Shown: in pieces, positions 9,727 through 22,065 of the stretch
Position numbering within the stretch: position 1 is the stretch's first letter
How the letters are laid out: each line of letters begins with the position of its first letter
NCBI GenBank assembly: GCA_047967505.1
Contig: CM106538.1
Reading direction: 5' to 3' (one strand)
DNA length: 64,000 nt
Origin: Dipteris shenzhenensis
Taxonomy: Eukaryota; Polypodiophyta; Polypodiopsida; Gleicheniales
Translations under genes and position numbers: made by a program
Notes under the pieces: model-generated
What the model saw: the letters and a program-made list of their open reading frames with translations, nothing else
What the model was told of the DNA's origin: nothing
Database searches by the model: none

Positions 9727-11359
9727 TGCCACCTGCCTTTGACAAGTTTGGATATGTTAGTACCAATTAATTGGGATGAACCTCTCCAACTGGTCAAGGT
9801 AAAATATTGCTCTTTAAGGTTTGTTGATATCAGACAAGGTCGATGGTCAGCACGTACCTATGACTGGATACCAAGACCAAACCCATTTCAACGTTCTTAC
9901 CCTTTGCAGTTTGAATCAAATTCAACTTTGTGTAGCATTTTGTTGCAATTAAGTGCGAACCTAGATTGTTTGACATTGCCTTTCCATTGCAAATGCATCC
10001 TGAATAGATCTAAGGATCACATAGGTTGTACTCTTCATCCTAGAACTTAATGAATGATGAAGGTGTTCAAAAACCCTCTGAAAGGTATGCCGGATGGTAA
10101 GCTCAATTAGCTTCAGCCCACGACTTACTACACCATTCGTCCTAAATCTTCCATGTTTTGGACCAATTGCATGTATTCGATTAAAACTTGATCTAGGATC
10201 CTAAATGACACTTTATTAAAAAAGTGCTCATTGTGATCCCTTGTTATATAGTCCCAAGTACACATGCGAAGAAGATGCCACCCATAGTATTAGAGGAACC
10301 TCTCTAGTGAATCTCCTTGATGCTGTCGGGGAAGAGCCAGGTGAATTTGATGATACATTCCATGTGGATGGATAGATAGTCAAACTTCAATAAAACATCA
10401 ACATTAGATACCCAACTGTCCTTTGACTTCCTCAAGTAGGTGGGAAAAAGCATCTTTGGAGATGGTTCTAATCAGTTTTGCATGTGTTGATGGAAATTTT
10501 TAAGATATGGAAGTTGATGAGATTTTGGCACAGTTTCGGTAGCAAATGAAAATAGTAAGGTGGCAAGCTTGCTCTTGTTCTCTTCTTCACCTAGCTCTAG
10601 TTTGATAGTTAATCACCAATGATTAGTGATTGCTAGCCACCGCTCTTACCCACTCTGCATCATAGCTTCCTCATCAAATTGAGAGAATGTTAGAATGTTT
10701 CTCCATAATCTCCGATTGACTCCACTGTAAGACAAGGTAACTTAATTAGACCCATCAATTATTTTGCTTTGATTTCTAGGATTGCTAATTCAATCCCCAT
10801 ATTTCAAACCATTGAGGGCTTGACAAATGTCATAATTTTATAGATTGTATGAATCTCTTGATAGAGAATCAAGTTTAAAAGCTATTTTTAACTAATCGAT
10901 ACATTTTGAACATTTCATGATTCTTGACTTGCAAAGTGTGCCCCAAGGTTAGAATCCGAGACACCCTTTCTTTGTTGAAACTTTTGCACATTCCAAAATG
11001 ATAGCCATCATTTGGGCATGATCATGTATCTTTAGAGCCTCAACTTGCATTCATAGTTAGTACAAACAAGTGCATCCTACAAACAAGTCACATGAGAGAT
11101 ACATACTGCAACAATGCTCAAGTTTGGCAAAATGCTTGGTCGTAGTTTTTGTCGATGAGTGTTTTGTCTATTGTGAGTGATGGGAACCATGACTTAGGAA
11201 GGTTCTGAGTTGGTCGGTGCATTGTGAGTCCTCTCACCTATAGAGTATTTTATCCAAATATCTATTTTGTTGATTATGGTCCAAAAGCTTATGGCCTTAG
11301 TCTGGTGGATTATATTTCAGGCAACAAGGCTTCAAGAGAAGTGAACTTGATTATAGGGT
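9727..11359. other. Unassigned; faint minus-strand coding relic near 10.1-10.3 kb
   Basis: A 111-codon plus-strand frame (9715-10050) has no recognisable domain. On the minus strand about 10100-10260 translates as a stop-free, protein-like stretch (RDHNEHFFNKVSFRILDQVL then IEYMQLVQNMEDLGRM), preceded on that strand by phrases such as FTWLFPDSIKEIH. This resembles eroded retroelement Gag but is too weak to assign. The remainder shows nothing specific. Confidence 0.35.
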
Positions 11360-11592
11360 TGTTAAGGATTCATATAAAGATCATATGTTCATATTTTGCA
11401 TAGCACTAGCACAAAGAGTGCTAAAGGACACAATGGTTGGAACCTCTAACCCTAAAGGCATATGTATATATTCATTCTTTTCACTAATATAGTACATAGT
11501 TAGTCATTTGTGGTGTGCTCTCTAGCTGTTCCCTCTCTCCTCATCTCCAGTCTTCTCCTCTCCCTCTTCATATTTGTTCATGGTATGAGAGC
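11360..11592 (+). mobile_element. Short LTR (221 bp), copy B, with primer-binding-like site
   Basis: The segment 11360-11580 starts TGTTAAGG and ends TTGTTCA, and matches LTR copy A (2011-2274) in the opposite orientation, best in its last 90 bases. It is immediately followed at 11581-11592 by TGGTATGAGAGC, one base from the tRNA-Met primer-binding site TGGTATCAGAGC. That fixes it as a 5' LTR on the plus strand. No 3' partner LTR is visible downstream, so the element is a remnant. Confidence 0.8.
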
Positions 11593-11647
11593 TTCCTTAG
11601 AGATTGAGTTTCTTCAACTTCATTACTGGCCAGGACTAGAACATGTC
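11593..11647 (+). other. Retroelement leader remnant
   Basis: Sequence directly downstream of the primer-binding-like site; in an intact element this would be the untranslated leader before gag. No open frame is retained. Confidence 0.4.
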
Positions 11648-11756
11648 ATGAAATTTTGAAATCCTATGCTGGCATGTGGCACATCCTAAACCCTTAGATC
11701 TCACATAAGAAAAGCATTGTTCTAAAATTAACCCTATCTAAAACAAGCCTTAAAAT
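11648..11756 (+). repeat. Dispersed direct repeat, copy 1
   Basis: About 110 bases starting ATGAAATTTTGAAATCCTAT and containing TTAGATCTCACATAAGAAAA recur in diverged form at 13867-13975. Because this copy sits just behind an LTR and primer site, the repeat is probably part of that element's leader. Confidence 0.6.
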
Positions 11757-12629
11757 GGTTTTTGTATATGTCAACATTAGAACTTGTTGAGAGATGCTTT
11801 GCTCATTGCCATGGATGTTCACATCTTTAGCGTAGCAGTATCTACCTCAGGATCTACCTTACTTTCTTCCTTAGTTAAAGGACGTAACTGTCGAAGGGCG
11901 TGCATGCAAGTATTTGGAAGTTCTCCATTCTTTTCCTAAGCTTTGCTGAAATGATAGTGGTTGCTTTTGGATTCCTAACAGATCACATATGTCCACTATG
12001 ACGAACGTGGGGTTTGTACTCACATTGCTCATCGGCTTTGAAAATTTGCTCGTATTGCCTTCCATATGACTTCCAAAATTTGGAGACCAAGAGAAGCATG
12101 CAATGGAAGTTGGTTCCTAAGTGTTTGGAAGGTTAGGAGCAATCAACAATTGGCTACAAGGCCAAGTCAATATCATTGTTGCAAAGTGTCCATGTAAATT
12201 TCACAATATGATTGTAATCATGTCAAACATTGTAGATTTACTAGCATTATTGTTGAAGTACACCTTGCTTCTTGTTCTTCTGGGGCTTTGGTGGTGTCAC
12301 ACACTTACCTGGAGGTTGTCTTGTTTCGAGCACAGCTCTATGTTCTTTTAGATCAATAAAGTAGCACATAGGAGCTTCAAATCTGGCTTCTTTTCTCTAA
12401 TACGAGGCTACTTCGTGTCTACAAGATGTGTATAAAAGTTCTCCACTATGGCATCCTTTCAAAAGACGTGAATTTTTGCGTGAAGCTCGGCATCTCCATC
12501 CACTGTCTTCGCTTGAGCTCGCTTCGCTGTCTCTGTTCGAACTCATTGATCTCCAAGAAAGTAAGTCGAGGGTTCCACTCCTAATCCAGTACACTACAAT
12601 TTCTTCTGTATTTATGATTAGGACCTTCA
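11757..12629. other. Unassigned sequence
   Basis: Frames of 64-102 codons occur on both strands and overlap one another, with no recognisable domain. No gene is called. Confidence 0.4.
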
Positions 12630-12663
12630 AACTCTCTCTCTCTGTCTCTCTCTCTCTCTCTCT
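12630..12663. repeat. (CT)n microsatellite
   Basis: A run of CT dinucleotides with one G interruption. It falls inside an open frame and produces a Leu/Ser repeat there. Confidence 0.9.
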
Positions 12664-13866
12664 GCCTCATTTGCATCCTTGGGTAGTGCCTATCGTTGAG
12701 AGGAAGCCAACTTGTCTTAGCTCCAATACGTCTTAGATCTTGTCCATAAATGTTGCTATTCCAAAACTTGACGATGCCCTCATCCAGAGCATTTTAGAGT
12801 ACGAGCAGGAGAAGTTCCACACTTGCATACTAGAAAGTGTCATGTCCAGTACATTGTCTCATCACAGTTGTTCACAGAGAAGTCTATTCTCTCTGTTGAT
12901 GCTTGTTCATCCTGGCTACTTACGGAAAGTCTCTGACGTTTTTGTATTGTTGCTGGAGCTTCGTTTTCTCTCTTGTGGTTCATTGTTGTCAGGACTTACA
13001 CTCCCGAAAGTACTATTTGACAAAAATAACTGTCTCGGGTTTCTTTTCCTGCTGCAAGAAAAGACGCCAGGCCATTTGATCATATTCAAGAAGCCTATTG
13101 TCTAAGTGGCTTACCAGTAAAGGGAAGAGATAATAAGGGACTCTGCAAGAGGATCCGCAATGATTTGCATCAGTTCCCAAGGGACCGACTGCAAAATCTC
13201 ACAGTAAATATGGTGATAACTCCTTTTCGAAATGAATGAATGAAAAGCGATGAGTTCGTAAAACTCGCGCCGAACCAGAAAAACCTCGTGTGACTTCATG
13301 GTAGAACCATTTGAATCTACCTGGATGTATTCCTCCATCCAAAGTTCCTAGCCCACTACTGTGCCTATCTTTTCCTGGACGTTTCTATTTTTCTCAAAAG
13401 GTGAGTCATAGCCCATTCAACTGTTTTTCGTGGTGTCCATTCCACCCGCAAAGATGGGCTCAAAATATAGTTTAGATCGATCAATTCAAACTATGAAAAC
13501 CGTCAAATCCGAGGATACAAAAGTTTTTAGATGGATCAATTCAAATTATGAGAACTAGTGAAGGCAAACTAGCGCTAGGGAATGAGCCAGGGCCTTGGCT
13601 AGGGCCGAGTATTGGTGGAGCCATGGCAGAGGCGCTTATTGTCCAACTAGCATATTTGCAAGTAGTGGTAGGCTGTATCCAGGGAGACCGCTTCTGATGC
13701 CACATGAGTTCATGAAGCAGGGCAATTATGAATGTGTGGGTAGTAGCGATGGAAGGTTGGTGCAATCCTTCAAGCTTCTCCCAGTAGCACCTAGCCTCAA
13801 CAAGGTCAAGGGCTCATAGTTTTGACGGTGCACATAATTGGTGTCACGAATGTTTACTAGGCTTTT
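12664..13866. other. Unassigned; longer frames without domains
   Basis: A 121-codon plus-strand frame (12740-13105) and a 75-codon minus-strand frame (13111-13338) are the best candidates. Neither shows a motif, signal peptide or repeat I recognise, and the first begins inside a CT-rich context. They are listed so that a homology search can test them; I do not call them genes. Confidence 0.3.
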
Positions 13867-13975
13867 ATGAAATTCTCAAATCCTATAAAGCCATATGGCG
13901 CATTCTAGAGTATTAGATCTCACATGAGAAAAGCTAGAATGTAGGTCTAAAAACAACCCCAGTCTAAAAAACACC
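13867..13975 (+). repeat. Dispersed direct repeat, copy 2
   Basis: Diverged partner of 11648-11756: it shares ATGAAATT, AAATCCTAT, TTAGATCTCACAT(G/A)AGAAAA and the following CTAAAA-rich part. No LTR or primer site is visible next to this copy, which marks a second, further eroded insertion. Confidence 0.6.
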
Positions 13976-15240
13976 ATTCTTGCTTGCAAACAACAAGTAA
14001 ATAAAAGGGATAGTGTACTTATTGGAAGTGCATGGGCATGAAGTAAGACCAACTATTGTTGTTCATTTTTAGATTGAGGTTGATGAGCTATTGTAGTCGC
14101 TAGACAAATGACGTTACCATTTTATTATGCTAAGGTAAATTTCACCTCTTAAACCATTGATTCAATCAGGTAAGATAGTTTTCTTGTGCTTTTAAAAACC
14201 CTCTTAGTAAGCCTTATCATTATAGCATGTTGGACTTTTTTGACGTTTTACAAATAGTACTTGTCGAGCTAGTTTGTGTGCTAGTCCAAGTACCTTGTTG
14301 CGGTGTTCCAAAACATCATATCTTTTCCTAAGATAGACCCCTTGCATAAGGCTACTGTGTCCTCATCTATCATGTTGATGTTGCTTCCAATTTCTACCTT
14401 AGCTGTTGGTGCCAATCCTCTTCCTTGATTTTGCATTTGAATCCATGATGACTATCAACCTCCCCCAGCTAAACCGACTACATGCTTGAAGCTTGGCCTA
14501 TATAATGAAGGCTCTAATAAGCTAGACCTCTGCGTAGTCCACTATCTTCCTAGCCCTAAAGCTACTCGTCGTATTGCTCTAACAAGCTCCGTGCAATCCA
14601 CCTCCCTTTGTCTGCATTGGCTACATATGCCTAGCTATCCATAGCCGCTAATGTTTGGCGCTAGACCTGTGACCTACATAGCCTTGCCTCTCCTACTTAC
14701 TACGGTTGTTTCATAGCTCTTTGTCTACTACTGCTAGTGTGTCTGTAGCTACTACTGCGCATGCGTCCGCGACGGCTCGTGAAGGTCATCTACTATAGCT
14801 CTGTTGCTCGACTGTTGTGCCACTCAGTAGGACTTCATCATGGAGAATAAGGTACACAAGGTAGACTTGCTCTTGTTTTGTCCAATCTTATGCCTCTATT
14901 GCATGTTGGCTAAAGCGTTAAAGGTTGGTATCCACTCCATAGGTCACGGATGTCTGTATAATCGGCAACAAGTTAAGTCCACTTATGCCTCTTCTCACCC
15001 TACCTACTGGTTCTCTGAAGAGCCAGCCTGGATGGTCGTTATCCCTTTATCCCTTTAAATAAGTTATGGCTGTGAATTGACTTATGCTCTTCCATTAAAA
15101 TGCTCAAATACAAGGAAAAAGCATCATTAAGGTTTTTTTCGCTTTCCCCTTTTTTAATTAGCTTATCTTCTTTATTATCTTCAATTATGCTAATAGGGCT
15201 AACTTAGCTCTAAGTTTTTTTCTTTCTTCTTCTAGTCTAT
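13976..15240. other. Unassigned sequence
   Basis: The part 14460-14830 is pyrimidine- and CTA-rich with recurring CTAGC/CTACT words. A 72-codon frame at 14840-15058 has no domain. Nothing else is supported. Confidence 0.4.
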
Positions 15241-15298
15241 TTTCTCTCTCTCTCTCTCTCTAGATATACGAAACATATATATATATATATATATATAA
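15241..15298. repeat. (CT)n and (AT)n microsatellites
   Basis: A CT run (about 15244-15263) is followed after a short spacer by an AT run (about 15276-15297). The pair lies just upstream of the 340-bp tandem duplication. Confidence 0.9.
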
Positions 15299-15331
15299 GT
15301 CACTTGGGCTCTATCATGTGGCTGTTTTAAA

Positions 15332-16010
15332 ATATAAAGTTTACCAATTTTTTTACATAAGCATTAGAAAGTTCCAAGATATAAGGATTATGGCTTTAAT
15401 AAAAATAAATGTATAGGCCTTCAACTAGGTACATGGATATGGTGGTTTTTTGGTATGTATATGTGACTATAATGACATGGACTACCCTCTGGCTCATATA
15501 TTCCTAGTGTTTCTTTTTTGAATCCAAAAGGTAGGAGGGTTTCTTGGTAAAAGGCGATAACAAGCCGGGGTAAACAAGCATTACCTGTCTTCCCACTTGA
15601 GACTATCATGTTCTAACACTCAGTTTCTCTTGGATGGTGGCAGGTAAGTGGACCCCGATCTCGAAACCTGGATATAAAGTTTACCAATTTTTTTACATAA
15701 GCATTAGGAAGTTCCAAGGTATAAGGATTGTGGCTTTAATAAAAACAAATGTATAGGCCTTCAACCAAGTACATGGATATGGTGGTTTTTTGGTATGTAT
15801 ATGTGACTATAATGACATGGACTACCCTTTGGCTCATATATTCCCAGTGTTTCTTTTTTGAATCCAAAAGGTAAGAGGGTTTCTTGGTAAAAGCGATAAC
15901 AAGCTGGGGTAAACATACATTACATGTCTTCCTACTTGAGACTATGATGTTCTAACACTCAATTTCTCTTGGATGGTGGCAAGTAAGTGGACCCCGACCT
16001 CAGAACCTGG
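15332..16010. repeat. 340-bp direct tandem duplication
   Basis: Unit 1 (15332-15671) and unit 2 (15672-16010) both start ATATAAAGTTTACC and end in GAACCTGG or AAACCTGG. Differences are scattered single bases (GCATTAGAAAG/GCATTAGGAAG, AGGATTATGG/AGGATTGTGG) plus one single-base deletion, so it is a moderately young local duplication. A short minus-strand frame at 15421-15609 inside unit 1 has no support. Confidence 0.95.
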
Positions 16011-16129
16011 ACTATTTTATGGATTCGACATTTTGTTACTAGTTGTATTCATATATCCATATTGCAACATGGAAAAAGTTTTTTTCACCTTTATCTGAGC
16101 ATCATGTGCCACGTTATTTATAGGTTTCT

Positions 16130-16180
16130 TTTAAAAAAAAAAAACACACACACACACACACACATCATCATCATCATCCC
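16130..16180. repeat. Poly-A, (CA)n, (TCA)n run
   Basis: An A run passes directly into a CA run and then TCATCATCATCATC. A poly-A tail of a retroposed sequence that seeded a microsatellite is one possible origin; no retroposon body is recognisable upstream. Confidence 0.85.
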
Positions 16181-16242
16181 TTATGCACTAACCCTTATGT
16201 GCTAGTTTCTTTGCCCCCCAAACATGCCCCCACCTCCCCTCT

Positions 16243-16288
16243 CTGCCCCTTCTCCCTTACATGAATTAGCCCCTTCTCCCTTACATGA
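16243..16288. repeat. Short tandem duplication (~22 bp)
   Basis: The phrase CCCCTTCTCCCTTACATGAA occurs twice back to back within a C/T-rich stretch. Confidence 0.8.
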
Positions 16289-18319
16289 ATTATTTCTCCA
16301 TTACTTGCAACAAAAATTCTTGCCACCTAGAACACAATTCTCCCCCCAATACACATACTTTGTCTTAAATAGATATTGGCACTACTTGTATTTATATATA
16401 ACTCACAGTAAATTTACTACCAATTGCCTTATGTCCCCAACCCTTACCACCTCTTTTTAAGCAATTGTAGCTCATGATTCTCATGACAACTCTCTTCATC
16501 ACATCGACTCACACTTGCGTTGTATCGCCATCCTCTACTAGCTGATTGTTGTTGCAAACCACTTTAACTTAGATCCCCTCATTCTCTCACTATACTGCTC
16601 CAACGGTTCATCACCTTTCAGCTTCTAGCTTTCTTCATAGCCTATGCTACCCATCTGATTGCTATTTTCTCTCCTTTCAATTTTGTCACTCCTCTAGCAC
16701 TTTTCTTTCATCTATCATTTGTACCCTTTGTAAAAAACCCATTAGAGAGCTTGCACCTAAAGATGCAATGCTATAACTCTAGGTCTTGGCTGTGATGGGG
16801 AGTTGGGAGGATTACCAAAAAGCGAGCGACAAAAAGTGAGCAAGACAAAAAAGGCGAGCAATACAAAACAATCAAAGATTTATAGATCCCCTATTTGAGT
16901 AGCAAAAAAATAAAATTTATTCAAAATTCCATATATTTCCTCAATGATAGAAGGTTAAATATGCATATAACTTTAAAGCCACCAACACTAATTTCACTAA
17001 TCCATCATTGCCAAGTCATCATTAGTATCAAAGAAAAATCCTATGGCAATCAAGTTCTCTCTTTCCACCAATGCAACTTTCCACACAAGTAGGGCATTTG
17101 CAAGGACTCCTTGAATGGAGTAGTCTACATTCCATGCATATGTAAATGCTTAGGTTTCTATTCACTCTTGGAAAAAAATTCAAATTTCTTTGTTACTGTA
17201 AAAACACCCCTTCCCAATGATTCACTCTTACATCCCACTAATCCAACAAGTGCAACAAATTGATCACAATTTCATATTTTGGTGCATGAAAATTTACTAG
17301 ATGGTGCAAAAAGGCATGATAATCATCCAAATCATGCCTTACCATTCAATTTTATATGTAACATGAATACATTTGGACTTGTAAATCAAAAGATATAAGG
17401 ATATTAAAATGTCAAAATTTGGGCCAAAGCTAGGAGCATGTTAACACACTCCTTACTATGGGTTTAATTATGCTCGAGGGGTCACTCTACATAAATCCAT
17501 AAAGCATGTGCAAGCAAGCAGGTGTTAAAAATTACCCCTATTCTTGCATTTTTACATTTCCTCATGTAATTGGCTAAACCCCCTATACATGTTTATATTT
17601 TTCTTAAAATTGTGACACCCCTTCATAAATCTACATATATAAATTTCGTTAAATTGTTATTTTATAAATTCCACCATGCACATAAATGGCATGTAAGTCC
17701 CCCTATTTAAAAAATACCCCTCGGTGCACTAAAGTGCTATGTACATGTTTATGACTGACCCCCCAAGGTAACTGCCAAACCCAAATGGGGTCATGTTAAA
17801 ATAGTCTTTAAATTTGGACTACTTAATTTCAAGAAATGTGACACATAACCCCATTTTTGCTTTCTTTTTCAAAGTGATCATGACTCGAGGTCAACTCTCT
17901 ATGAACCTAGATTGAAACCCATGGTTAATGGAAGATCCATTTGCAATTGAGAATATCAGTGGGGTTACCTAGACTATCACATGGCACATACATTTGAAAA
18001 GAACTACCACAAAAGCAAATGCATACACATTGGTCAATATTTACACATGTCTAAGTATAGTTGTACAAAGGGGAATCAAGAATGGGAAGAATATCTCATA
18101 AGCTTCAAGGTAGCGAGAGATAGGTATGCAAACTATACAAGTATAATTTTTTGACTTGATGAGGTGTTCGAGCAAGTTATGGTAGTCTACCATACATACA
18201 AGAAGGGTGACCACCGATGAAGGTCCGTTGTTACTATCACAAAAGTCAAAGGTTGAGAAAAAAGAGGTGACAACAAGAATGTGAAGGCCTGTAAAATATT
18301 TGCCGGATAACTTGTAACC
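16289..18319. other. AT-rich unassigned sequence
   Basis: A small cluster of GCGAGC/GTGAGC words between A-rich runs sits at about 16818-16860. Frames at 16895-17092 (plus) and 18041-18508 (minus, 155 codons) show no domain; the latter lies antisense to the start of the DUF7869 relic and is likely a shadow. No gene is supported. Confidence 0.4.
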
Positions 18320-21060
18320 ATGGCAACAGCAGAGAAACTTCTCAAGAAAGAATGGTTTTTTAGCAAGAAGAAAAAAGATCATTGCATGGAGGAGTGCAGC
18401 AATGTACAAGTGAAACATGATGCAGTGGATAGTGCAATTAGATATTTGCTCATAGAAAAATATATCCCTATTGGTCAATGCAATATTGACCCTAGTATTG
18501 TGAAGCATATAGCCGCTTTATCCACAGCTAAGGAAAAGGCATGGCCACATAAGTGGAAGATGGATTCGAAGTAGTCAGCTCATTCATGAGAGACCAAATT
18601 CTACCCCATATGATTTTGTATGTTGAAAAGCTGGTGAATGAGCATCAAATGAGAATATCAAGGGATGTCAACCACGGCTTTCAATTCAATGTGAACATCA
18701 CTTTAGAATCTGGAAAGATTGTAGCGCACAGGGGTATTTCAGATGAAGATGTTTTACTTGATGAAACAAGTTGGGATAAGCCCCAAGTATTCTTTATTGA
18801 TGAGGTATCCTCCAATGATATTCACCAATTCATAAATAGAATACTATATACTACCATTAGTAGAGTTGGAATTTGCAATATTGTCATTTTTGCCAATAAA
18901 GAAAACAAGAAAGAGATGTATAGCACTTTGGATAAAGTTATATACATGTGAAATCAAGATCTACAATGGTATTTATGCAACCAAGACAAGCAAGAGAGAA
19001 TGTAGATTAAAGATCCAATGCCTCAAATCATTCCTGTTATGCATGCAGAGTCCATATCCAGACCACTCCCTACAACATAACATAAGGGGGACATCCAAGA
19101 GTTTGTGTCTCATGCTAGAGGAGAAATAAATCCATAGGTCCTCTCATCATCACATGCACTCCAAAATCTACGAATGTCTAGCAAAAAGTGGAAGTCTTTT
19201 AATCTGGGCAGATGCGAAAGACAAAGTGGTTCATACAATTCATGGAAATGCCTACAAGCTTAAATGCCATGCAAGCACTATAAATGCAAGTGCAACATTA
19301 AAGGGGATCCTTAAAGACCATGCATTGCCACATCATCATCTCCATCAAATAATGCTAGATGGAATTGTGGAATGTCAACAACATCTTTCTTTGGAAATGA
19401 CAAAGAAGGTTTTCCTATAAATTTTCAAAGAGAAATTGACAAGACAAAGACAAGAGCATGATTTCAAGGTTAACCTTGTATAAAATTTGGTATGGACAGT
19501 TTTGCCATGTCAAGACACCATCAACGCAAAGGATGTCAAAATATAAGACATGTGATGAATTTCAAAGGATGCTAGAATGTTGTATACTTCTTGGAGAGAG
19601 GAAGCTATTTCACATGTTGATAAATCCATGTGCATCACCATTGACAACATGGATCAAAATACAACAACTTTGCCAAGATATAGATGTACCCCACTGCCAT
19701 TAGAGGATAAATGTGGACTAAAAACACACTTGCATGGAGTATTGGTACATCTATACCACCTCTTTTGTGATGTATGGATTGATAGTTTGCATGAACACAA
19801 TAAATATCAAAAGGCAGCATCCTTTTTGAAAGTAGTACGGAAGGTCAGAGATGCACGTGGATGTTTACCTTGCACCTTGCTTATATACAAGATGATAACT
19901 GCTAGAGAGAAAATGAGAATAGATATATATTTGGTTTATGCTCTATGCTGATTGGTTTGAAAATATTTAAAAAAGTGGAAGTTAGTTTTCTTCTTGTCAA
20001 CCATACACATCAAGACAAAGATTAAAGATGGTGTTATCTCTAGCAAAGTAGTCTAGGGATGTTTTGACAACAATGGATGACATGCTATTTTGAATTGGTA
20101 AAAAAATTGGAGGTTTGCAAAAGGAAGAATCAAAAGTGGCTATTGTAAACAAGATGGTAGATTGGAGAGCCTTCATAGAGCGATATTTAAAAGGAGATGA
20201 TACACTAATAGGACACCCAAATCCAAACTACTTTCACTTTACATGTGTAACAATACTCCAATGATGGAATGGAAGCACTACTCAATTGATGGACATCATT
20301 TATGGAGTGATCCATATGCTTTATTACAACGAATAATATCATTATAGAAAATTAGATTTATTCTTGTAGAAAACAAAGTACTTAACATAGATGAAATGAA
20401 AGGCTTGGAAGCCTTTTAAAAATATATTGAGCAATTAAGTAAATATTTAGAGATAATCAAGTCAATTGAGACACTTGTCAAATATTTAAAGAAACAACTT
20501 AATGAGCACTGAATACTTTGAATATTTTTTGCCAGAACGAGCTAAGTCACTAGGATCCGCATTGGGCAAAAATACGGTGATATATGTGAAAGAAGCAGAG
20601 CAACATCTTTTACCTCAAGAATATTATGGTAGGGAACCTTACTAGAGTTTGTACCATTTGATGAGATTAAAGAGAGTTTGTTTGTTGCACTTTCAACAGC
20701 TGATCTAAATTCATAGTTGGATGACCAAGGTGGCTCAATTTTGGTGGCAAATGTTGCTAAGATAGTGAGGGATGCCAAGGGAATTCATGTAACATTCATA
20801 GCTTTATGGTATGAACCAAAGCCGTTGAAAAGTCTCCCAAAAAGATATATAATAAAACAACTCTATGACAATTGCTTACAAAATAAACGTGTGTGGGTTC
20901 CAAATAAAGAAGGTTTAATGGAGGTGGAGGTGAGTAGCATTGATCATTGCTAGAAGTGGATGACTCAAAGTTTTAAAAAGAAGCATAGCTATGATGTTGA
21001 AAAATGTATCACAATCCCTAATCCTAGCCGTGCCTATATTAAATATTATTTGGCTAGACT
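18320..21060 (+). pseudogene. DUF7869-family protein relic
   Basis: A string of plus-strand frames, broken by stops and frameshifts, reads as one eroded protein. In order: lysine-rich and charged N-terminal pieces (18320-18574, 18553-18951); a region around KYKTCDEFQRMLE near 19545; SMCITIDNMDQNTTTLP and THLHGVLVH (19577-19950 frame); after a frameshift, QDDNC-stop-RENENRYIFG near 19888-19925; then VEVSFLLVNHTHQDKD near 19975-20013; then DWRAFIERYLKGDD and PMMEWKHYSIDG; and a C-terminal piece at 20717-20953. From memory of the family, DNC.REN.NRY followed by F..V...FL.VGHTH.DID is characteristic of DUF7869 proteins, known in plants, algae and animals and possibly mobile-element derived. The biochemical role is unknown to me. 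At least three frameshifts and many stops make it a pseudogene. The N-terminal pieces are assigned by contiguity only. Confidence 0.7.
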
Positions 21061-22065
21061 TGACCCATGACATGCAAATCTAGTACAAGAATCTGACTGA
21101 CTATGAACGAGATTCAGATGCATAAGATAATGTATTGTATGCCTTATTCCAAACAAATGGTGTATCTATACACAACCTATATATTGAATTCAACAAACTC
21201 TTTCCATATGTTGTCATATTTTCACCATCATATCAAATCATATTGGGCCATATTTGTGTGGAGGTAACCCATTTTGTTGCAAATTTTCCCATTGAGTGGA
21301 GGTCATCGCTTACAACTTTGGGAAATTTTTAGCTTTATTAGGCCATATTTGTGTGGAAGGGACCCATTTAGTGCTCCAAATACCCAATTTTGAGTTCATC
21401 AAGTGAAATTGAGTGGAGGGTAGATGTTTAAAATAAAAGTCCAAACAAAGAGTTTAAATTTTTTGAATATTGTGCTGGCAACTACTTGTTCATAAATTTT
21501 CCACAAAGGATCATGTACATATCTAGGTGGAAGGATATATCACCATATTGTTCATTTTGTGGGAGCTAACTAGAAACACAGTATCACCTTTTTTAGAGCT
21601 ACATTTACATATGGGGATTGTGGCACCTTATTATGCATTGGATGCAAAGGGTTCACATCGGCTTTGGTATTAAGTGGAAAATAGCATTATTGGGAGATAG
21701 AGGGCATCTTACTAAAATACAATTTGCTCTTTGATTCGTAATACAAGTAGCAACTATTCATAGCATTTGAAAGAAAATAAATGACATCAGCTTTTCCATC
21801 AATACTCTCTATCCAGCTATCCGGCCACCTTTATGCATGAAATTCGGGATGTTCTATATTTTTTGGTTCCTAGGGCTACTGCGAGGATCCTTCAACTCCT
21901 ATGATATAGCCTTTTAGTTGCTTTTTTCATTTGTATCTTTTTTCTAGTTTTAATATTAATTTTTCTATTCCACATAAAAAAAAGTCTCTTAGATTTGGAT
22001 AGTATTTAAATTTTTAGATTTTGGAAAGCCTTATTTACACCTAGGGTTGGTCCTCAAATTGACAT
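21061..22065. other. AT-rich unassigned sequence
   Basis: The word GGCCATATTTGTGTGGA with AACCCATTT/GACCCATTT occurs twice (about 21246 and 21340), a local diverged duplication of roughly 95 bases. No coding frame is supported; it may be the 3' flank of the DUF7869 relic. Confidence 0.4.

Noticed and set aside
12740-13105. 121-codon frame as a gene
   Set aside because: No domain, no start or splice context and CT-rich surroundings; retained only as unassigned.
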